In this document: one piece after another, positions 40,338-48,498 of the stretch
Numbering within the stretch: position 1 is the first letter of the stretch
Layout: each line of letters opens with the position of its first letter
Assembly (NCBI GenBank): GCA_000721375.1
Contig: JOGW01000014.1
Location: 124,001 to 188,000 of the forward strand
Direction of reading: 5' to 3'
Length of the DNA stretch: 64,000 nt
Source of the DNA: Streptomyces sp. NRRL B-3428
Lineage (GTDB): Bacteria > Actinomycetota > Actinomycetes > Streptomycetales > Streptomycetaceae
Notes under the pieces: generated by a model
The model's database searches: none
The model's input: only the letters and a program-made list of their open reading frames with translations
What the model was told of the DNA's origin: nothing
Program-made: the position numbers and the translations under genes

Positions 40338-40365
40338 GGGCCCGGTGACGGAGGGGACCGGGCCC
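40338..40365. terminator. Hairpin between convergent lipase and protease genes
   Basis: GGGCCCGGT (40338-40346) pairs with ACCGGGCCC (40357-40365). It sits between the lipase stop and the convergent TAP-like protease stop, so it can serve both. Confidence 0.65.
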
Positions 40366-40404
40366 TGCTCCGGCGAGCGCCGGTCCCCGTCAGCCCCTGC
40401 CCCG

Positions 40405-42018
40405 TCAGCCCCCTTCGGGCCCGCACGACGACCCGTCGCTCGGCAGCGAGCCGTACAGCAGGAAGTCGTTGACCTTGCGCTGTACGCACTTCGACGAGGC
40501 GTAACCCGTGTGTCCCTCGCCCTTGTTGTCGAGGACCACGGCCGAGTCACCGAGCCGCCGGGCGGTCTCGGTCGTCCACTTGTAGGGGGTGGCCGGGTCG
40601 CCCCGGGTGCCCACCATCAGGAACTTCGGCGAGTCCACGTTCTCGATCCCGCGGATGTAGTCGGTGCCCTTGGGGCGGCCGGCGCACAGCAGCACCTCGT
40701 ACAGCCTGACCGGCCCGAACACCGGTGAGGCCTCGGTGAAGTCGGCCCTCAGCTTCCGCAGCCCGGCCTTGTCGGCCAGGTCGGCGGCGGTGAACCGGTC
40801 GGGGTCGTCCGCGCAGTTGACGGCGATCAGGGAGGCGGTGGCGTTGTCGAAGGGGACGTCCTCCTCGTAGGGACCGAGGTCGCGCGGCGTGGCCGGGCCC
40901 TGCACGCGCTCCGGGGCCGGGCCGACAGCTCTCTCCGCAGCCGGGCCGACAGCGCGCTCCGTGGACAGCGCGGGCGCGCCCGTGATCCGCATCAGCGACC
41001 TCGGATCGCCGTCGAGCATCAGGGAGAGCAGGCCCTGGGAGAGATACGGCCACATGTCACGGTGGTAGAGCGCGGTGCCGAGCGAGGCGACGAGCTGGTC
41101 ACCGGTGAACTGCCCGAACATGGTCTCCACCGGGAACCTGTTCAGCTGCTTCACCAGCTTGACGATGTTCTCCTTGGCCTCACGCGAGTTGGGGCCGAGC
41201 GCACAACCGGTGTTCCTTGCGCACCAGGTGACGAAGTTGTCGAGTGCCGTCTGCTGGCCCTCCGCGCCCACCAGGGCCTGTTCGGTGAGCGGTTCGTCGA
41301 GGGTGTCCACACCGTCGAGCACCATCCGGCCGACCTTCTTGGGGAACTGGGCCGCGTACACGGCGCCGATCCTCGTCCCGTACGAGAAGCCGAGATAGTT
41401 GAGTTTCTTGTCGCCGACCGCGCTGCGGATCACGTCGAGGTCGCGCGAGACGTTCACGGTCCCCATGTGCGCGAGGACCGGTCCCGAGTGCTTACGGCAC
41501 ACCTCGTACTGCTTCCTCAGCAGTTCGAGCGCCGGCGCGAACTGGTCCCCGTCCTCCCCGGGCGGCTCCATCTCCGGCAGATCCGAACCGTCACCGCAGG
41601 TCACGGGGGAACTGCGCCCCACGCCCCGGGGATCGAAGCTCACCACGTCGTATGCGTTGGTCAGTTCACCGAAGACCTTCTCGCCGCTCGCGAGGCCGGG
41701 CACTCCGGGGCCGCCCGGGCCGCCGAAGTTCAGCACGACCGAACCGCGCGGGTCCTTCGCGGAGGACTTGAAGCGCGCCATCGCGAGGCTCAGCTTCTCC
41801 TCGCCGGGATCGGCGTAGTCCAGCGGGACTTCGACCGTGCCGCACTCCAGACCCTTGGGTGCGTGCGCGAGGTCCTTGCACTCGCCCCACTTGATCCGCT
41901 GGTTGTAGAAGCCGCGCAGGTCGGGCTCGGGATCCTCCTGCGCGGCCAGGGCCTGTGCGGCGCCGCCGCTCCCGATCAGGGCCAGGGCGGCTACTGCGGC
42001 GATCACGCGTATATGCAT
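40405..42018 (-). CDS. Secreted TAP-like (SlpD/tripeptidyl-aminopeptidase type) alpha/beta hydrolase
   Basis: 537 aa. Signal peptide MHIRVIAAVAALALIG ending ALAAQ near 25. The hydrolase domain starts at CGTVEVPLDYADP and has the oxyanion block LNFGGPGGPG, nucleophile GFSYGTRIG (Ser near residue 210), a TAP-like C-terminal domain with the GDPATPYKW aspartate and GEGHTGYASS histidine. This is the Streptomyces mycelium-associated SlpD/SlpE protease type. An odd insertion near residues 350-380 carries a repeated ERAVGP unit. ATG at 42018, GAAGGG 7 bases upstream. Substrates unknown. Confidence 0.9.
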   Translation of the reverse strand: MHIRVIAAVAALALIGSGGAAQALAAQEDPEPDLRGFYNQRIKWGECKDLAHAPKGLECGTVEVPLDYADPGEEKLSLAMARFKSSAKDPRGSVVLNFGGPGGPGVPGLASGEKVFGELTNAYDVVSFDPRGVGRSSPVTCGDGSDLPEMEPPGEDGDQFAPALELLRKQYEVCRKHSGPVLAHMGTVNVSRDLDVIRSAVGDKKLNYLGFSYGTRIGAVYAAQFPKKVGRMVLDGVDTLDEPLTEQALVGAEGQQTALDNFVTWCARNTGCALGPNSREAKENIVKLVKQLNRFPVETMFGQFTGDQLVASLGTALYHRDMWPYLSQGLLSLMLDGDPRSLMRITGAPALSTERAVGPAAERAVGPAPERVQGPATPRDLGPYEEDVPFDNATASLIAVNCADDPDRFTAADLADKAGLRKLRADFTEASPVFGPVRLYEVLLCAGRPKGTDYIRGIENVDSPKFLMVGTRGDPATPYKWTTETARRLGDSAVVLDNKGEGHTGYASSKCVQRKVNDFLLYGSLPSDGSSCGPEGG

Positions 42019-42167
42019 CGGCAGCCCTTCGGTGGGGGTGCCCCTTTGGGCCACGATAGGCGGGGCGAGCATTCCGGGCATTTCGGCTCAGCGCCCGGTG
42101 GCGCCGAGATCGTGGCATCGGGCCTGCTCAGAGGCCTCGACCTGACACCTGACCGTCGAGTAATTTG

Positions 42168-42195
42168 CGCTTCAAAGATCACGCTTCAAAGATCA
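42168..42195. repeat. Tandem 14-bp repeat upstream of the MaoC gene
   Basis: CGCTTCAAAGATCA occurs twice in direct tandem (42168-42181 and 42182-42195), 48 bp before the MaoC start and in the promoter region also facing the TAP-like gene. It could be an operator array or a small duplication. Confidence 0.6.
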
Positions 42196-42242
42196 ACGAT
42201 CTGCCGTCCGAACGATTCAGCAGTCTGTCCGGGAGCCCGCCG

Positions 42243-43082
42243 ATGACCGTCGTACGCCTGGGGCGCACCCCTCACCTCGCGCCCATGCTGCTCGCGGGCG
42301 CCCTGCGCTCGCCGCTGAAGCGGCCGCGGCCCGACGCGCCCCTGCCCGGGCGCTCGATCGAGCTCGCCGAGGCCTCGGTGGATCCGGCCCGGCTTGAGGC
42401 GTACGCGAGGCTGTGCGGGTTCCCGGCGGACGGCCGGCTGCCCGTGACGTATCCGCATGTGCTCGGTTTCCCGCTCGCGATGAAGCTGATGGCGGCGCGG
42501 GACTTCCCGCTGCCACTGCTCGGTCTCGTCCATACGTCGATCGAGATACGGCAGGAGGCGGCGCCGCTGCGCAGCACGGACCGGCTCGAACTCCTCGTAC
42601 ACACAGAGAAGTTGGCGCCCCATCGGCGCGGCACCGAGGCGACGGTCGTGACGCGTGTGCGATGCGTGGGGCGCGGTGAGACGGTGTGGATGTCGCGGTC
42701 CACGTATCTGGCGCGGCACGGGAAGCCTGGCGAGTCGCCGGACCGGCCGGCGGACAACCCCCTTCCCGTACAGGCGACTTGGCGGCTCCCCGCCTCGCTC
42801 GGGCGGCGCTACGGCGCCGTGTCGGGCGACCGCAACCCCATCCATCTGCACCCGCTGACGGCGAAGGCCTTCGGCTTTCCGCGGCAGATCGCGCACGGGA
42901 TGTGGACGGCGGCGCGGTGTCTGGCGGAGCAGCCTTTCGACGGACCCGTGGATGTACGGGTGGACTTCAGGGCGCCCGTACTGCTGCCGAGCACGGTGGC
43001 TTACGGGGCCGAGGGCGGGGAGTTCGAACTGCGGGGCGCGGACGGGCGGTTGCACCTGTCCGGCGGACTGTCGCTCCGGTGA
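42243..43082 (+). CDS. MaoC-like (R)-hydratase/dehydratase
   Basis: 279 aa hot-dog-fold protein of the MaoC dehydratase type, probably an enoyl-CoA hydratase. The C-terminal hot-dog domain (from about residue 185) shows the catalytic signature YGAVSGDRNPIHLHPLTAKAFGF with the active-site Asp and His, then ARCLAEQP. The N-terminal half resembles a second, degenerate hot-dog (LPVTYPHVLGFPLAMKLMAA). ATG at 42243 has GGGAG upstream. It ends 9 bp before the convergent TetR regulator, which may control it. Confidence 0.87.
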   Translation: MTVVRLGRTPHLAPMLLAGALRSPLKRPRPDAPLPGRSIELAEASVDPARLEAYARLCGFPADGRLPVTYPHVLGFPLAMKLMAARDFPLPLLGLVHTSIEIRQEAAPLRSTDRLELLVHTEKLAPHRRGTEATVVTRVRCVGRGETVWMSRSTYLARHGKPGESPDRPADNPLPVQATWRLPASLGRRYGAVSGDRNPIHLHPLTAKAFGFPRQIAHGMWTAARCLAEQPFDGPVDVRVDFRAPVLLPSTVAYGAEGGEFELRGADGRLHLSGGLSLR

Positions 43083-43091
43083 GCGCGGCAG

Positions 43092-43757
43092 TCACTTCGG
43101 GGGTGACCAGGGCTTTCCGTGCATCAGGTTGGACAGGCCCGCCCACGCGAAGTTCATCAGGGTGGTGGCGGCGTCCCGTGCGGTGACACCGGGCGTCGCG
43201 TTGGCCCACACGGCGAGCGCCTCGGCCGCGCCGACCAGGGCCTCGGCGAGCGGGGCGACCTCGTCCTCGGGGAGCGTCGGATTGCTGTGCGCCTCGCGGG
43301 CGGCCTCGGCGATCAGGAGCGTGACGAAGGCCACGATCTCCGCACGCATCACGGCGACTTCACGGGCGAAGGGTTCGCCGTGCGTACGGGCCTGGCTGTG
43401 CAGCACCGCCCAGCCGTCGGGGCACTCGCCGGTGTGCGTGAAGAAGGCGAGCAGCCCGGCCCACAGCTGCTGGTCGGCGGGCTCACCGGGGGTGATGCCG
43501 CTGCGCACGGCCTCGACGAGGGCGGCGGCCTCGCGGCGGATACAGGACGTGAACAGGTCTTCCTTGGAGTTGAGATAGAGGTAGACCAGCGGCTTGGAGA
43601 CACCGGCGAGTTCGGCGATCTCGTCCATGGAGGCGGACCGGTAGCCGCGTCTGCCGAAGGTGGCGACGGCGGCGTCCATCATCTGCCGTTCCCGCTCGGC
43701 ACGCGGCATGCGCTTGCCTTTGCGGCCGACCTTCTTCTCCGTGTCCGTGCCGTGCAC
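43092..43757 (-). CDS. TetR-family transcriptional regulator
   Basis: 221 aa. N-terminal TetR HTH (residues ~25-70): ERQMMDAAVATFGRRGYRSASMDEIAELAGVSK is the classic pattern, followed by LVYLYLNSKEDLF. The ligand-binding C-terminal half is all-alpha with a Trp near GKPWSPPK. GTG at 43757 has GGAG 5 bases upstream and a basic KKVGRKGKR leader; ATG at about 43710 is the alternative. Convergent with MaoC, and a 17-bp palindrome lies about 33 bp upstream of its start, suggesting autoregulation. Confidence 0.9.
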   Translation of the reverse strand: MHGTDTEKKVGRKGKRMPRAERERQMMDAAVATFGRRGYRSASMDEIAELAGVSKPLVYLYLNSKEDLFTSCIRREAAALVEAVRSGITPGEPADQQLWAGLLAFFTHTGECPDGWAVLHSQARTHGEPFAREVAVMRAEIVAFVTLLIAEAAREAHSNPTLPEDEVAPLAEALVGAAEALAVWANATPGVTARDAATTLMNFAWAGLSNLMHGKPWSPPK

Positions 43758-43789
43758 TTGGCTCCGCCCTCCCCGGTTCGGTGCGCTCC

Positions 43790-43806
43790 GCACGTAGCGT
43801 ACGTGC
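43790..43806. promoter_or_regulatory. Palindromic operator candidate upstream of the TetR gene
   Basis: GCACGTA-GCG-TACGTGC is a perfect inverted repeat with 7-bp arms and a 3-base spacer, 33 bp before the TetR start codon. The size and position fit TetR autoregulation. Confidence 0.5.
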
Positions 43807-43915
43807 ATATGCCAGGGGTGGGCGGTGGTGAGGTTGCCGTTCTGGCGCGCCAGGCTCTTTCGCGGGCCCGCGGCCCGAAGCCGCTCCGCGGCGGTGGGAG
43901 GGGGGCCTGACGGGG

Positions 43916-44488
43916 TCAGACAGTTCGTTCGTACTCCGCCCTGCTCATGCCGTGCACTCGGGCGATCCGGCCCGCTGACGGGTCGGGCAGCTCTCGGATG
44001 AGGCTCATGCCCAGCTTGGCCATGATGCGCTCCGAAGCCGTGTTCTGCGGCTGGGAGATGCTCACGATCTGGTTCAGGCCCCGGTCGAGAAAGCCGAAGC
44101 GCAAGGCGGCGGCCGCCGCCTCCGTCGCGTATCCCCTGCCCCAGAACTCGGCGCCGAGGCGCCAGCCGATCTCCACCGCCGGAAGGAGCTCGGGCAGGAA
44201 GTGCGGCACCGAGAGCCCGGTGAACCCGGCGAGTCGGCCATCGGCCCGTATCTCCACCGCGAAGAGCCCGAAGCCCTCGCACTCCCACTCCCGCTCCATG
44301 TCCTCGATCCGGGCCCGGGTCTGCGCCTCGTCGCGCACCGAACCGTCGCCGATCCAGCGCATCACCTCGGGGTCGGCGTTCACGGCGGCCAGCGCTGCCA
44401 CGTCCTCCTCGCGCCAGCGCCGCAGCACGAGCCGCTCGGTCTCGATCGTCCCCGACTGGCAGTTCGCCCTTGCCTGATAACCCGACAC
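43916..44488 (-). CDS. GNAT family N-acetyltransferase (RimJ/RimL type)
   Basis: 190 aa, with ETERLVLRRWREEDVAALAAVNADPEVMRWIGDG at the start of the domain, GWRLGAEFWGRGYATEAAAAAL as the acetyl-CoA loop, and the QPQNTASERIMAKLGM block; this is the ribosomal-protein-alanine-acetyltransferase-like subfamily. GTG at 44488 has AAAGGAG at 8 bases; a longer open frame to 44626 has no ribosome-binding site. Upstream of the divergent DUF5993 gene. Substrate unknown. Confidence 0.85.
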   Translation of the reverse strand: MSGYQARANCQSGTIETERLVLRRWREEDVAALAAVNADPEVMRWIGDGSVRDEAQTRARIEDMEREWECEGFGLFAVEIRADGRLAGFTGLSVPHFLPELLPAVEIGWRLGAEFWGRGYATEAAAAALRFGFLDRGLNQIVSISQPQNTASERIMAKLGMSLIRELPDPSAGRIARVHGMSRAEYERTV

Positions 44489-44685
44489 CTTGGGTGCTCC
44501 TTTCACGCAGCACCCTCCATCCTCGGCCGTGCACCCACCCCGGGACCAGACCCGATCGGCGCCCGTCCGCAAGGCCGAAGTCCCCGCCGTCCCCAGGCCC
44601 GAAGGGCTCCGCGCGGGTGACCGCACCGGGGCGCCGACCGTCAGGTCGTACCACTCATGGGCCCGCGCCCCTACCGTCCGCGCCC

Positions 44686-44850
44686 ATGGACACCCTCATC
44701 TTCGGCGGCCTGCTCGCCGCCCTGGTGGTCCTGTACCAGGACCGTCCCAGAAAGATCATCCTCATCGTGTGGTGGGTGCTGCTGCTCGCCACGATCGTGC
44801 TGCTCTCGCACCACATCACCAGCAGCCTCAAGCTCGGGCTGAGCTACTGA
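44686..44850 (+). CDS. DUF5993 small membrane protein
   Basis: 54 aa with two hydrophobic helices: TLIFGGLLAALVVLYQD and IILIVWWVLLLATIVLLSHH. This fits DUF5993, a short protein typically encoded just before a DsbB-family gene. Here it ends one base before the DsbB start, so co-translation and probably partnership in the same membrane complex are likely. ATG at 44686; the ribosome-binding site is weak. The upstream open frame to 44470 is not coding. Confidence 0.8.
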   Translation: MDTLIFGGLLAALVVLYQDRPRKIILIVWWVLLLATIVLLSHHITSSLKLGLSY

Positions 44851-44851
44851 G

Positions 44852-45490
44852 ATGGCCTCGATGACGACCGCGGCCGCGCCCGCGGACAGCGCACGCCCTC
44901 TCGGCCGCCTCCAGTTCTGGTTCGCCTGCTTCTTCGCCGTCGGCTGGACCGGCGTCGTGTGCGGCGGGCTCGGGGTGCAGTTCATCAGCTGGGACTATCC
45001 GTGCCCGCTGTGCATGGTGCAGCGGATGTTCATGCTGCTCGCCGCGCTCGGCGCGGCCTGGATCGTCCGCAGGGGTATGACCGGGACCATCACCGGCCGC
45101 GACTACATGATGGGCTGGGGCATGGCCCTGATCGCCGTCATGGCGGGCGGCTTCACGTCCTGGCGCCAGACGATGCTGCACATCCTGCCCGGCGACAAGG
45201 GATACGGCAGTCCGGTGCTCGGCCTGCACATGTACGTATGGGCCTGGATTCTGTTCATGGCCTCGGTCGTGGCCGTCGGCATCGTGCTCACCTTCGCGCA
45301 CCTCACCTCGGACACCGAACTCCCCGGCTCCCCGCTGTACCGCACGGCCGGACTCGTGGTCCTCGGTTTCGTCGGTCTGGTCATCACGGTCAATCTGGTC
45401 GCCATCTTCTTCCTGGAGGGCTTCCATTGGTTCCTGCCGGACGACCCCTCCCGCTACCAGTTCTTCCATGACGTGGGCATCACCGACTGA
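44852..45490 (+). CDS. DsbB-family disulfide bond formation protein
   Basis: 212 aa with four or five membrane helices. The first redox pair is CPLC in WDYPCPLCMVQRM (near residue 51), after the first helix. DsbB normally has a second cysteine pair in the next outer loop; I see none in the loop near ILPGDKGYGSPV, so this is an atypical member that may use only the first pair. It passes electrons to quinone in DsbB proteins. ATG at 44852 one base after DUF5993. Confidence 0.87.
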   Translation: MASMTTAAAPADSARPLGRLQFWFACFFAVGWTGVVCGGLGVQFISWDYPCPLCMVQRMFMLLAALGAAWIVRRGMTGTITGRDYMMGWGMALIAVMAGGFTSWRQTMLHILPGDKGYGSPVLGLHMYVWAWILFMASVVAVGIVLTFAHLTSDTELPGSPLYRTAGLVVLGFVGLVITVNLVAIFFLEGFHWFLPDDPSRYQFFHDVGITD

Positions 45491-45501
45491 GGAGCCTCAG
45501 C

Positions 45502-45882
45502 ATGAGCAACCGGAACAGCAAGGTCGATACGTTCATGGAGACCGTCGAGCATCCGCACAAGGACGCGGTCGACTATCTGCGCACGGCGATCCTGCGGGCC
45601 GAACCCGAGGTCACCGAGCAGGTGAAGTGGAACGCGCCCAGCTTCTGTTACGAGGGCACGGACCGCGTGACGTTCCAGCTGAAGTCCAAGGACGTGCAGC
45701 TGATCTTCCACCGGGGCGTGCAGGTCAAGGACGACGCCGGGGAATTCGCTTTCCAGGACGACAGCGGCCTGATGAAGTGGCGGTCGAGCGACCGGGCCAT
45801 GGTCACGTTCAAGGACCTCGCGGACGCACAGGCGCACGAGGCGGCGTTCATCGATCTGGTCGGGCGGTGGATCCGGGCCTGA
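45502..45882 (+). CDS. DUF1801 domain protein
   Basis: 126 aa, all in one DUF1801 (YdhG-like) domain: VDTFMETVEHPHKDAVDYLRTAI, EVTEQVKWNAPSFCYEG and LIFHRGVQVKDDAGEF are characteristic. No cofactor motif, signal or membrane helix. ATG at 45502, 11 bp after the DsbB stop, with GAGGAGC upstream, so it is probably in the same operon. Function is not established. Confidence 0.82.
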   Translation: MSNRNSKVDTFMETVEHPHKDAVDYLRTAILRAEPEVTEQVKWNAPSFCYEGTDRVTFQLKSKDVQLIFHRGVQVKDDAGEFAFQDDSGLMKWRSSDRAMVTFKDLADAQAHEAAFIDLVGRWIRA

Positions 45883-45933
45883 GGAGCCTTCGGACCTGAG
45901 CGCAGGATCCAGGTCCGATACGAGGGAGGGCGC

Positions 45934-46755
45934 ATGGAGCCGTCGGAACTGCGGCGTGCGGTGGCGGCGGCTCGAACGACCGTCGTCGGCCTGGGACTTC
46001 AGGCCGACGACGTGAGCGTCCTGCACAACTCCGACCGCGTGGCGCTGCGCCTGCTGCCCTGCGAGGTGCTCGCGCGGGTCGCTCCCGTCGGGCACCTCGC
46101 AGAGGCGGAGTTCGAGGTGGCGGTCGCCCGTCGGCTCGCCGAGGCGGGTGCCCCGGTGGGCGGGACCGATCCGCGGGTGGGCCGAGTCGTCCACGTACAC
46201 GATGATTTCGCGATCTCGCTGTGGACGTACCACGAGCCCGTGGCATCGGACATCACCCCGGCCGCGTACGCCGACGCGCTCCGGCGCCACCACGAGGCCC
46301 TGCGCCGCATCGACCTGGACGACGCCCCGCATTTCACCGACCGCACCGCCACCGCGCTGAGCGTCGTCACCGACAGGGAGCTGTCCCCCCACCTGCCCGA
46401 CGCCGACCGCGAACTCCTTTCCACCACGCTCGCACTCGCCGTGCCAGGCGCCCACGACCAGCTCCTGCACGGCGAACCGCACCCGGGCAACCTCCTGAAC
46501 ACCAGCGCCGGCCCCCTCTTCATCGACCTCGCCACCTGCTGCCGCGGCCCGGTCGAGTTCGACCTGGCCCACGCCCCGGACGAGGTCGCCGACCACTACC
46601 CGGGGGCCGACCCCGAGCTTCTGCACCGCTGCCGTGCCCTGAACTGGGCGCTGTTCTCGGCCTGGCGCTGGCGCCGCGACGATCAGCTGCCGGACCGGGA
46701 GCACTGGAGGGCGGTGGGACTCGACCGGGTGCGGGCGGCGCTGGAGCGCTGCTGA
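45934..46755 (+). CDS. Aminoglycoside-phosphotransferase-fold kinase
   Basis: 273 aa, APH/choline-kinase fold. The catalytic HGEPHPGNLLN loop (near 185) and PLFIDLATCCRGPVEFDLAHA (metal-binding Asp) are intact. The N-terminal lobe (LHNSDRVALRLLPCEVLARV) is compact. Most such Streptomyces proteins phosphorylate small molecules of unknown identity and do not confer resistance. ATG at 45934, 51 bp after the DUF1801 stop, with GGAGGG nearby; ends at a terminator. Confidence 0.82.
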   Translation: MEPSELRRAVAAARTTVVGLGLQADDVSVLHNSDRVALRLLPCEVLARVAPVGHLAEAEFEVAVARRLAEAGAPVGGTDPRVGRVVHVHDDFAISLWTYHEPVASDITPAAYADALRRHHEALRRIDLDDAPHFTDRTATALSVVTDRELSPHLPDADRELLSTTLALAVPGAHDQLLHGEPHPGNLLNTSAGPLFIDLATCCRGPVEFDLAHAPDEVADHYPGADPELLHRCRALNWALFSAWRWRRDDQLPDREHWRAVGLDRVRAALERC

Positions 46756-46776
46756 ACGAAAGGTCCTGGAACGCCG

Positions 46777-46812
46777 AGGTGCCCGCACCCCGTACTCGGG
46801 ATGCGGGCACCT
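46777..46812. terminator. Terminator between the convergent APH-like and symporter genes
   Basis: AGGTGCCCGCA (46777-46787) pairs with TGCGGGCACCT (46802-46812), 11 perfect base pairs, followed by TTT on the plus strand. It is 22 bp after the APH-like stop and 16 bp after the symporter stop. Confidence 0.85.
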
Positions 46813-46828
46813 TTCGCCGAAAGGCCGG

Positions 46829-48139
46829 TCAGGCGGCGACGGCCAGGGGCTCGTCGACCGGCGAGGCGGAGGCCTTGCCGTAGGCCGTCTTGTCGAGGAT
46901 GCCCTCACGGGCGGCCACGATGACCGGGACCACGGACTGGCCGGCCACGTTCGTGGCGGTCCGCATCATGTCCAGGATCGGGTCGATCGCGAGGAGCAGA
47001 CCCACACCCTCCATCGGCAGACCCAGCGTGGAGAGGGTCAGGGTCAGCATGACCGTCGCGCCGGTCAGACCCGCCGTGGCGGCGGAGCCGATGACCGAGA
47101 CGAAGACGATGAGCAGGTACTCCTTGATGCCGAGCTGCACGTCGAAGATCTGCGCGACGAAGATCGCGGCGATCGACGGGTAGATCGCGGCGCAGCCGTC
47201 CATCTTGGTCGTGGCGCCGAACGGCACGGCGAACGAGGTGTAGTCCTTCGGGACGCCGAGGCGCTCGGTGACCTTCTGGGTGACGGGCATCGTGCCGACC
47301 GAGGAGCGGGAGACGAAGGCCAGCTGGATCGCGGGCCAGGCGCCCTTGAAGAACTGCAGCGGGTTGACCTTGGCGACCGTGGAGAGCAGCAGCGGGTAGA
47401 CGCCGAACATCACCAGGGCGCAGCCGATGTAGATGTCCGCGGTGAACGTCGCGTACTTGCTGATCAGATCCCAGCCGTACGTCGCGATGGCGGTGCCGAT
47501 GAGGCCGACGGTACCGATCGGGGAGAGCTTGATGACCCACCACAGGGCCTTCTGCAGCAGCTCCAGGACCGACTCGCTGAGGGAGAGGATCGGCTGGGCC
47601 TTCTCGCCGATCTTCAGGATGGCGATACCGGCGACGGCGGCCATGAAGACGATCTGCAGCACGTTCAGTTCGGTGAACGGCGTGATGATGTCGGTCGGGA
47701 TGATGCCGGTGAGGAAGTCGAGCCACGAGCCGGTGTGCTCGGGCAGCTTGCCGTCCTTCGGCGTGAGGCCGGTGCCGGCGCCCGGGTTGGTGACCAGGCC
47801 GATGACGAGGCCGATGGTGACCGCGATCAGCGAAGTGATCATGAACCAGAGCAGCGTGCGCGAGGCGAGTCGTGCGGCGTTGTTGACCTTGCGAAGGTTG
47901 GTGATGGACACCAGGATCGCGAAGAAGACCAGCGGGGCCACGGCCAGCTTCAGGAGCTGGACGAAGATCGAGCCGATCTGGTCGAGGGTGGTGGTCAGCC
48001 ACTCGACCTCACCGTTGCGGGCGATGGCACCGAGGCCGACACCGACGACGAGACCGATGAGTATCTGCGCCCAGAAGGGCAGCGGTATACGGAAGCGGAA
48101 GCCGGGCTTCTGCGGGGAGTCCTGGACAGTCGAGGACAC
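46829..48139 (-). CDS. Dicarboxylate/amino acid:cation symporter
   Basis: DAACS-family transporter (GltP/DctA type), 436 aa with eight membrane helices and two re-entrant loops. The hairpin serine-rich segment AFVSRSSVGTMPVT (near 270) and the GATTKMDGCAAIYP motif (near 310) with the later ATNVAGQSVVPVIV are family signatures of sodium- or proton-coupled uptake of glutamate or C4-dicarboxylates. ATG at 48139; the leader region upstream has an inverted repeat. Not linked to other genes here. Confidence 0.93.
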   Translation of the reverse strand: MSSTVQDSPQKPGFRFRIPLPFWAQILIGLVVGVGLGAIARNGEVEWLTTTLDQIGSIFVQLLKLAVAPLVFFAILVSITNLRKVNNAARLASRTLLWFMITSLIAVTIGLVIGLVTNPGAGTGLTPKDGKLPEHTGSWLDFLTGIIPTDIITPFTELNVLQIVFMAAVAGIAILKIGEKAQPILSLSESVLELLQKALWWVIKLSPIGTVGLIGTAIATYGWDLISKYATFTADIYIGCALVMFGVYPLLLSTVAKVNPLQFFKGAWPAIQLAFVSRSSVGTMPVTQKVTERLGVPKDYTSFAVPFGATTKMDGCAAIYPSIAAIFVAQIFDVQLGIKEYLLIVFVSVIGSAATAGLTGATVMLTLTLSTLGLPMEGVGLLLAIDPILDMMRTATNVAGQSVVPVIVAAREGILDKTAYGKASASPVDEPLAVAA

Positions 48140-48371
48140 GGAGCACTCCAGTTGACGTGCGCGGGGGCATGGGGGGACGTACGGACTTCAAAGTGGAGCG
48201 ACTGCCGTAGGGGACTGGGCACGGCGCCGCTGCAAGATCGCGCTTACTCAGGCACGGCAACAGGCCGCGGACATGCAGCGGCAGAGATCGACATGCAGGC
48301 GCGCGACGAGCGGGACGCTCGGGTCGCGGGGCGCAGCTGCTGTCTTCATGTCGAACACGTTAACACTTGAA

Positions 48372-48388
48372 CTTTGAGGAACTCAAAG
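48372..48388. promoter_or_regulatory. Perfect palindrome upstream of the symporter
   Basis: CTTTGAG-GAA-CTCAAAG has 7-bp perfect arms around a 3-base spacer. It is AT-rich and about 230 bp before the symporter start, in its putative promoter region. Confidence 0.45.
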
Positions 48389-48421
48389 AGCTTCTTTGGG
48401 GTCAGAGGGCCAAAAGACCAT

Positions 48422-48453
48422 GAAACCCCTGGGCAGAAGGGCCCAGGGGTTTC
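48422..48453 (-). terminator. Terminator of the DUF4229 gene
   Basis: GAAACCCCTGGGC (48422-48434) pairs perfectly with 48441-48453 over a 6-base loop, followed on the minus strand by a TCTTTTGG run. It lies 46 bp after the DUF4229 stop. Confidence 0.8.
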
Positions 48454-48498
48454 GAAGTGTGATGCGTCTTACAGATTTCCTACGGCACGGCCTACGCC

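Larger units (their letters stand above)
48140..48498. other. 359-bp region between the symporter and DUF4229 genes
   Basis: No gene is visible. It contains, near 48372-48388, a palindrome placed for a regulator of the symporter (minus strand), and the DUF4229 terminator at 48422-48453. The remaining bases up to 48140 look like a GC-rich leader with no further structure I can support. Confidence 0.5.
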
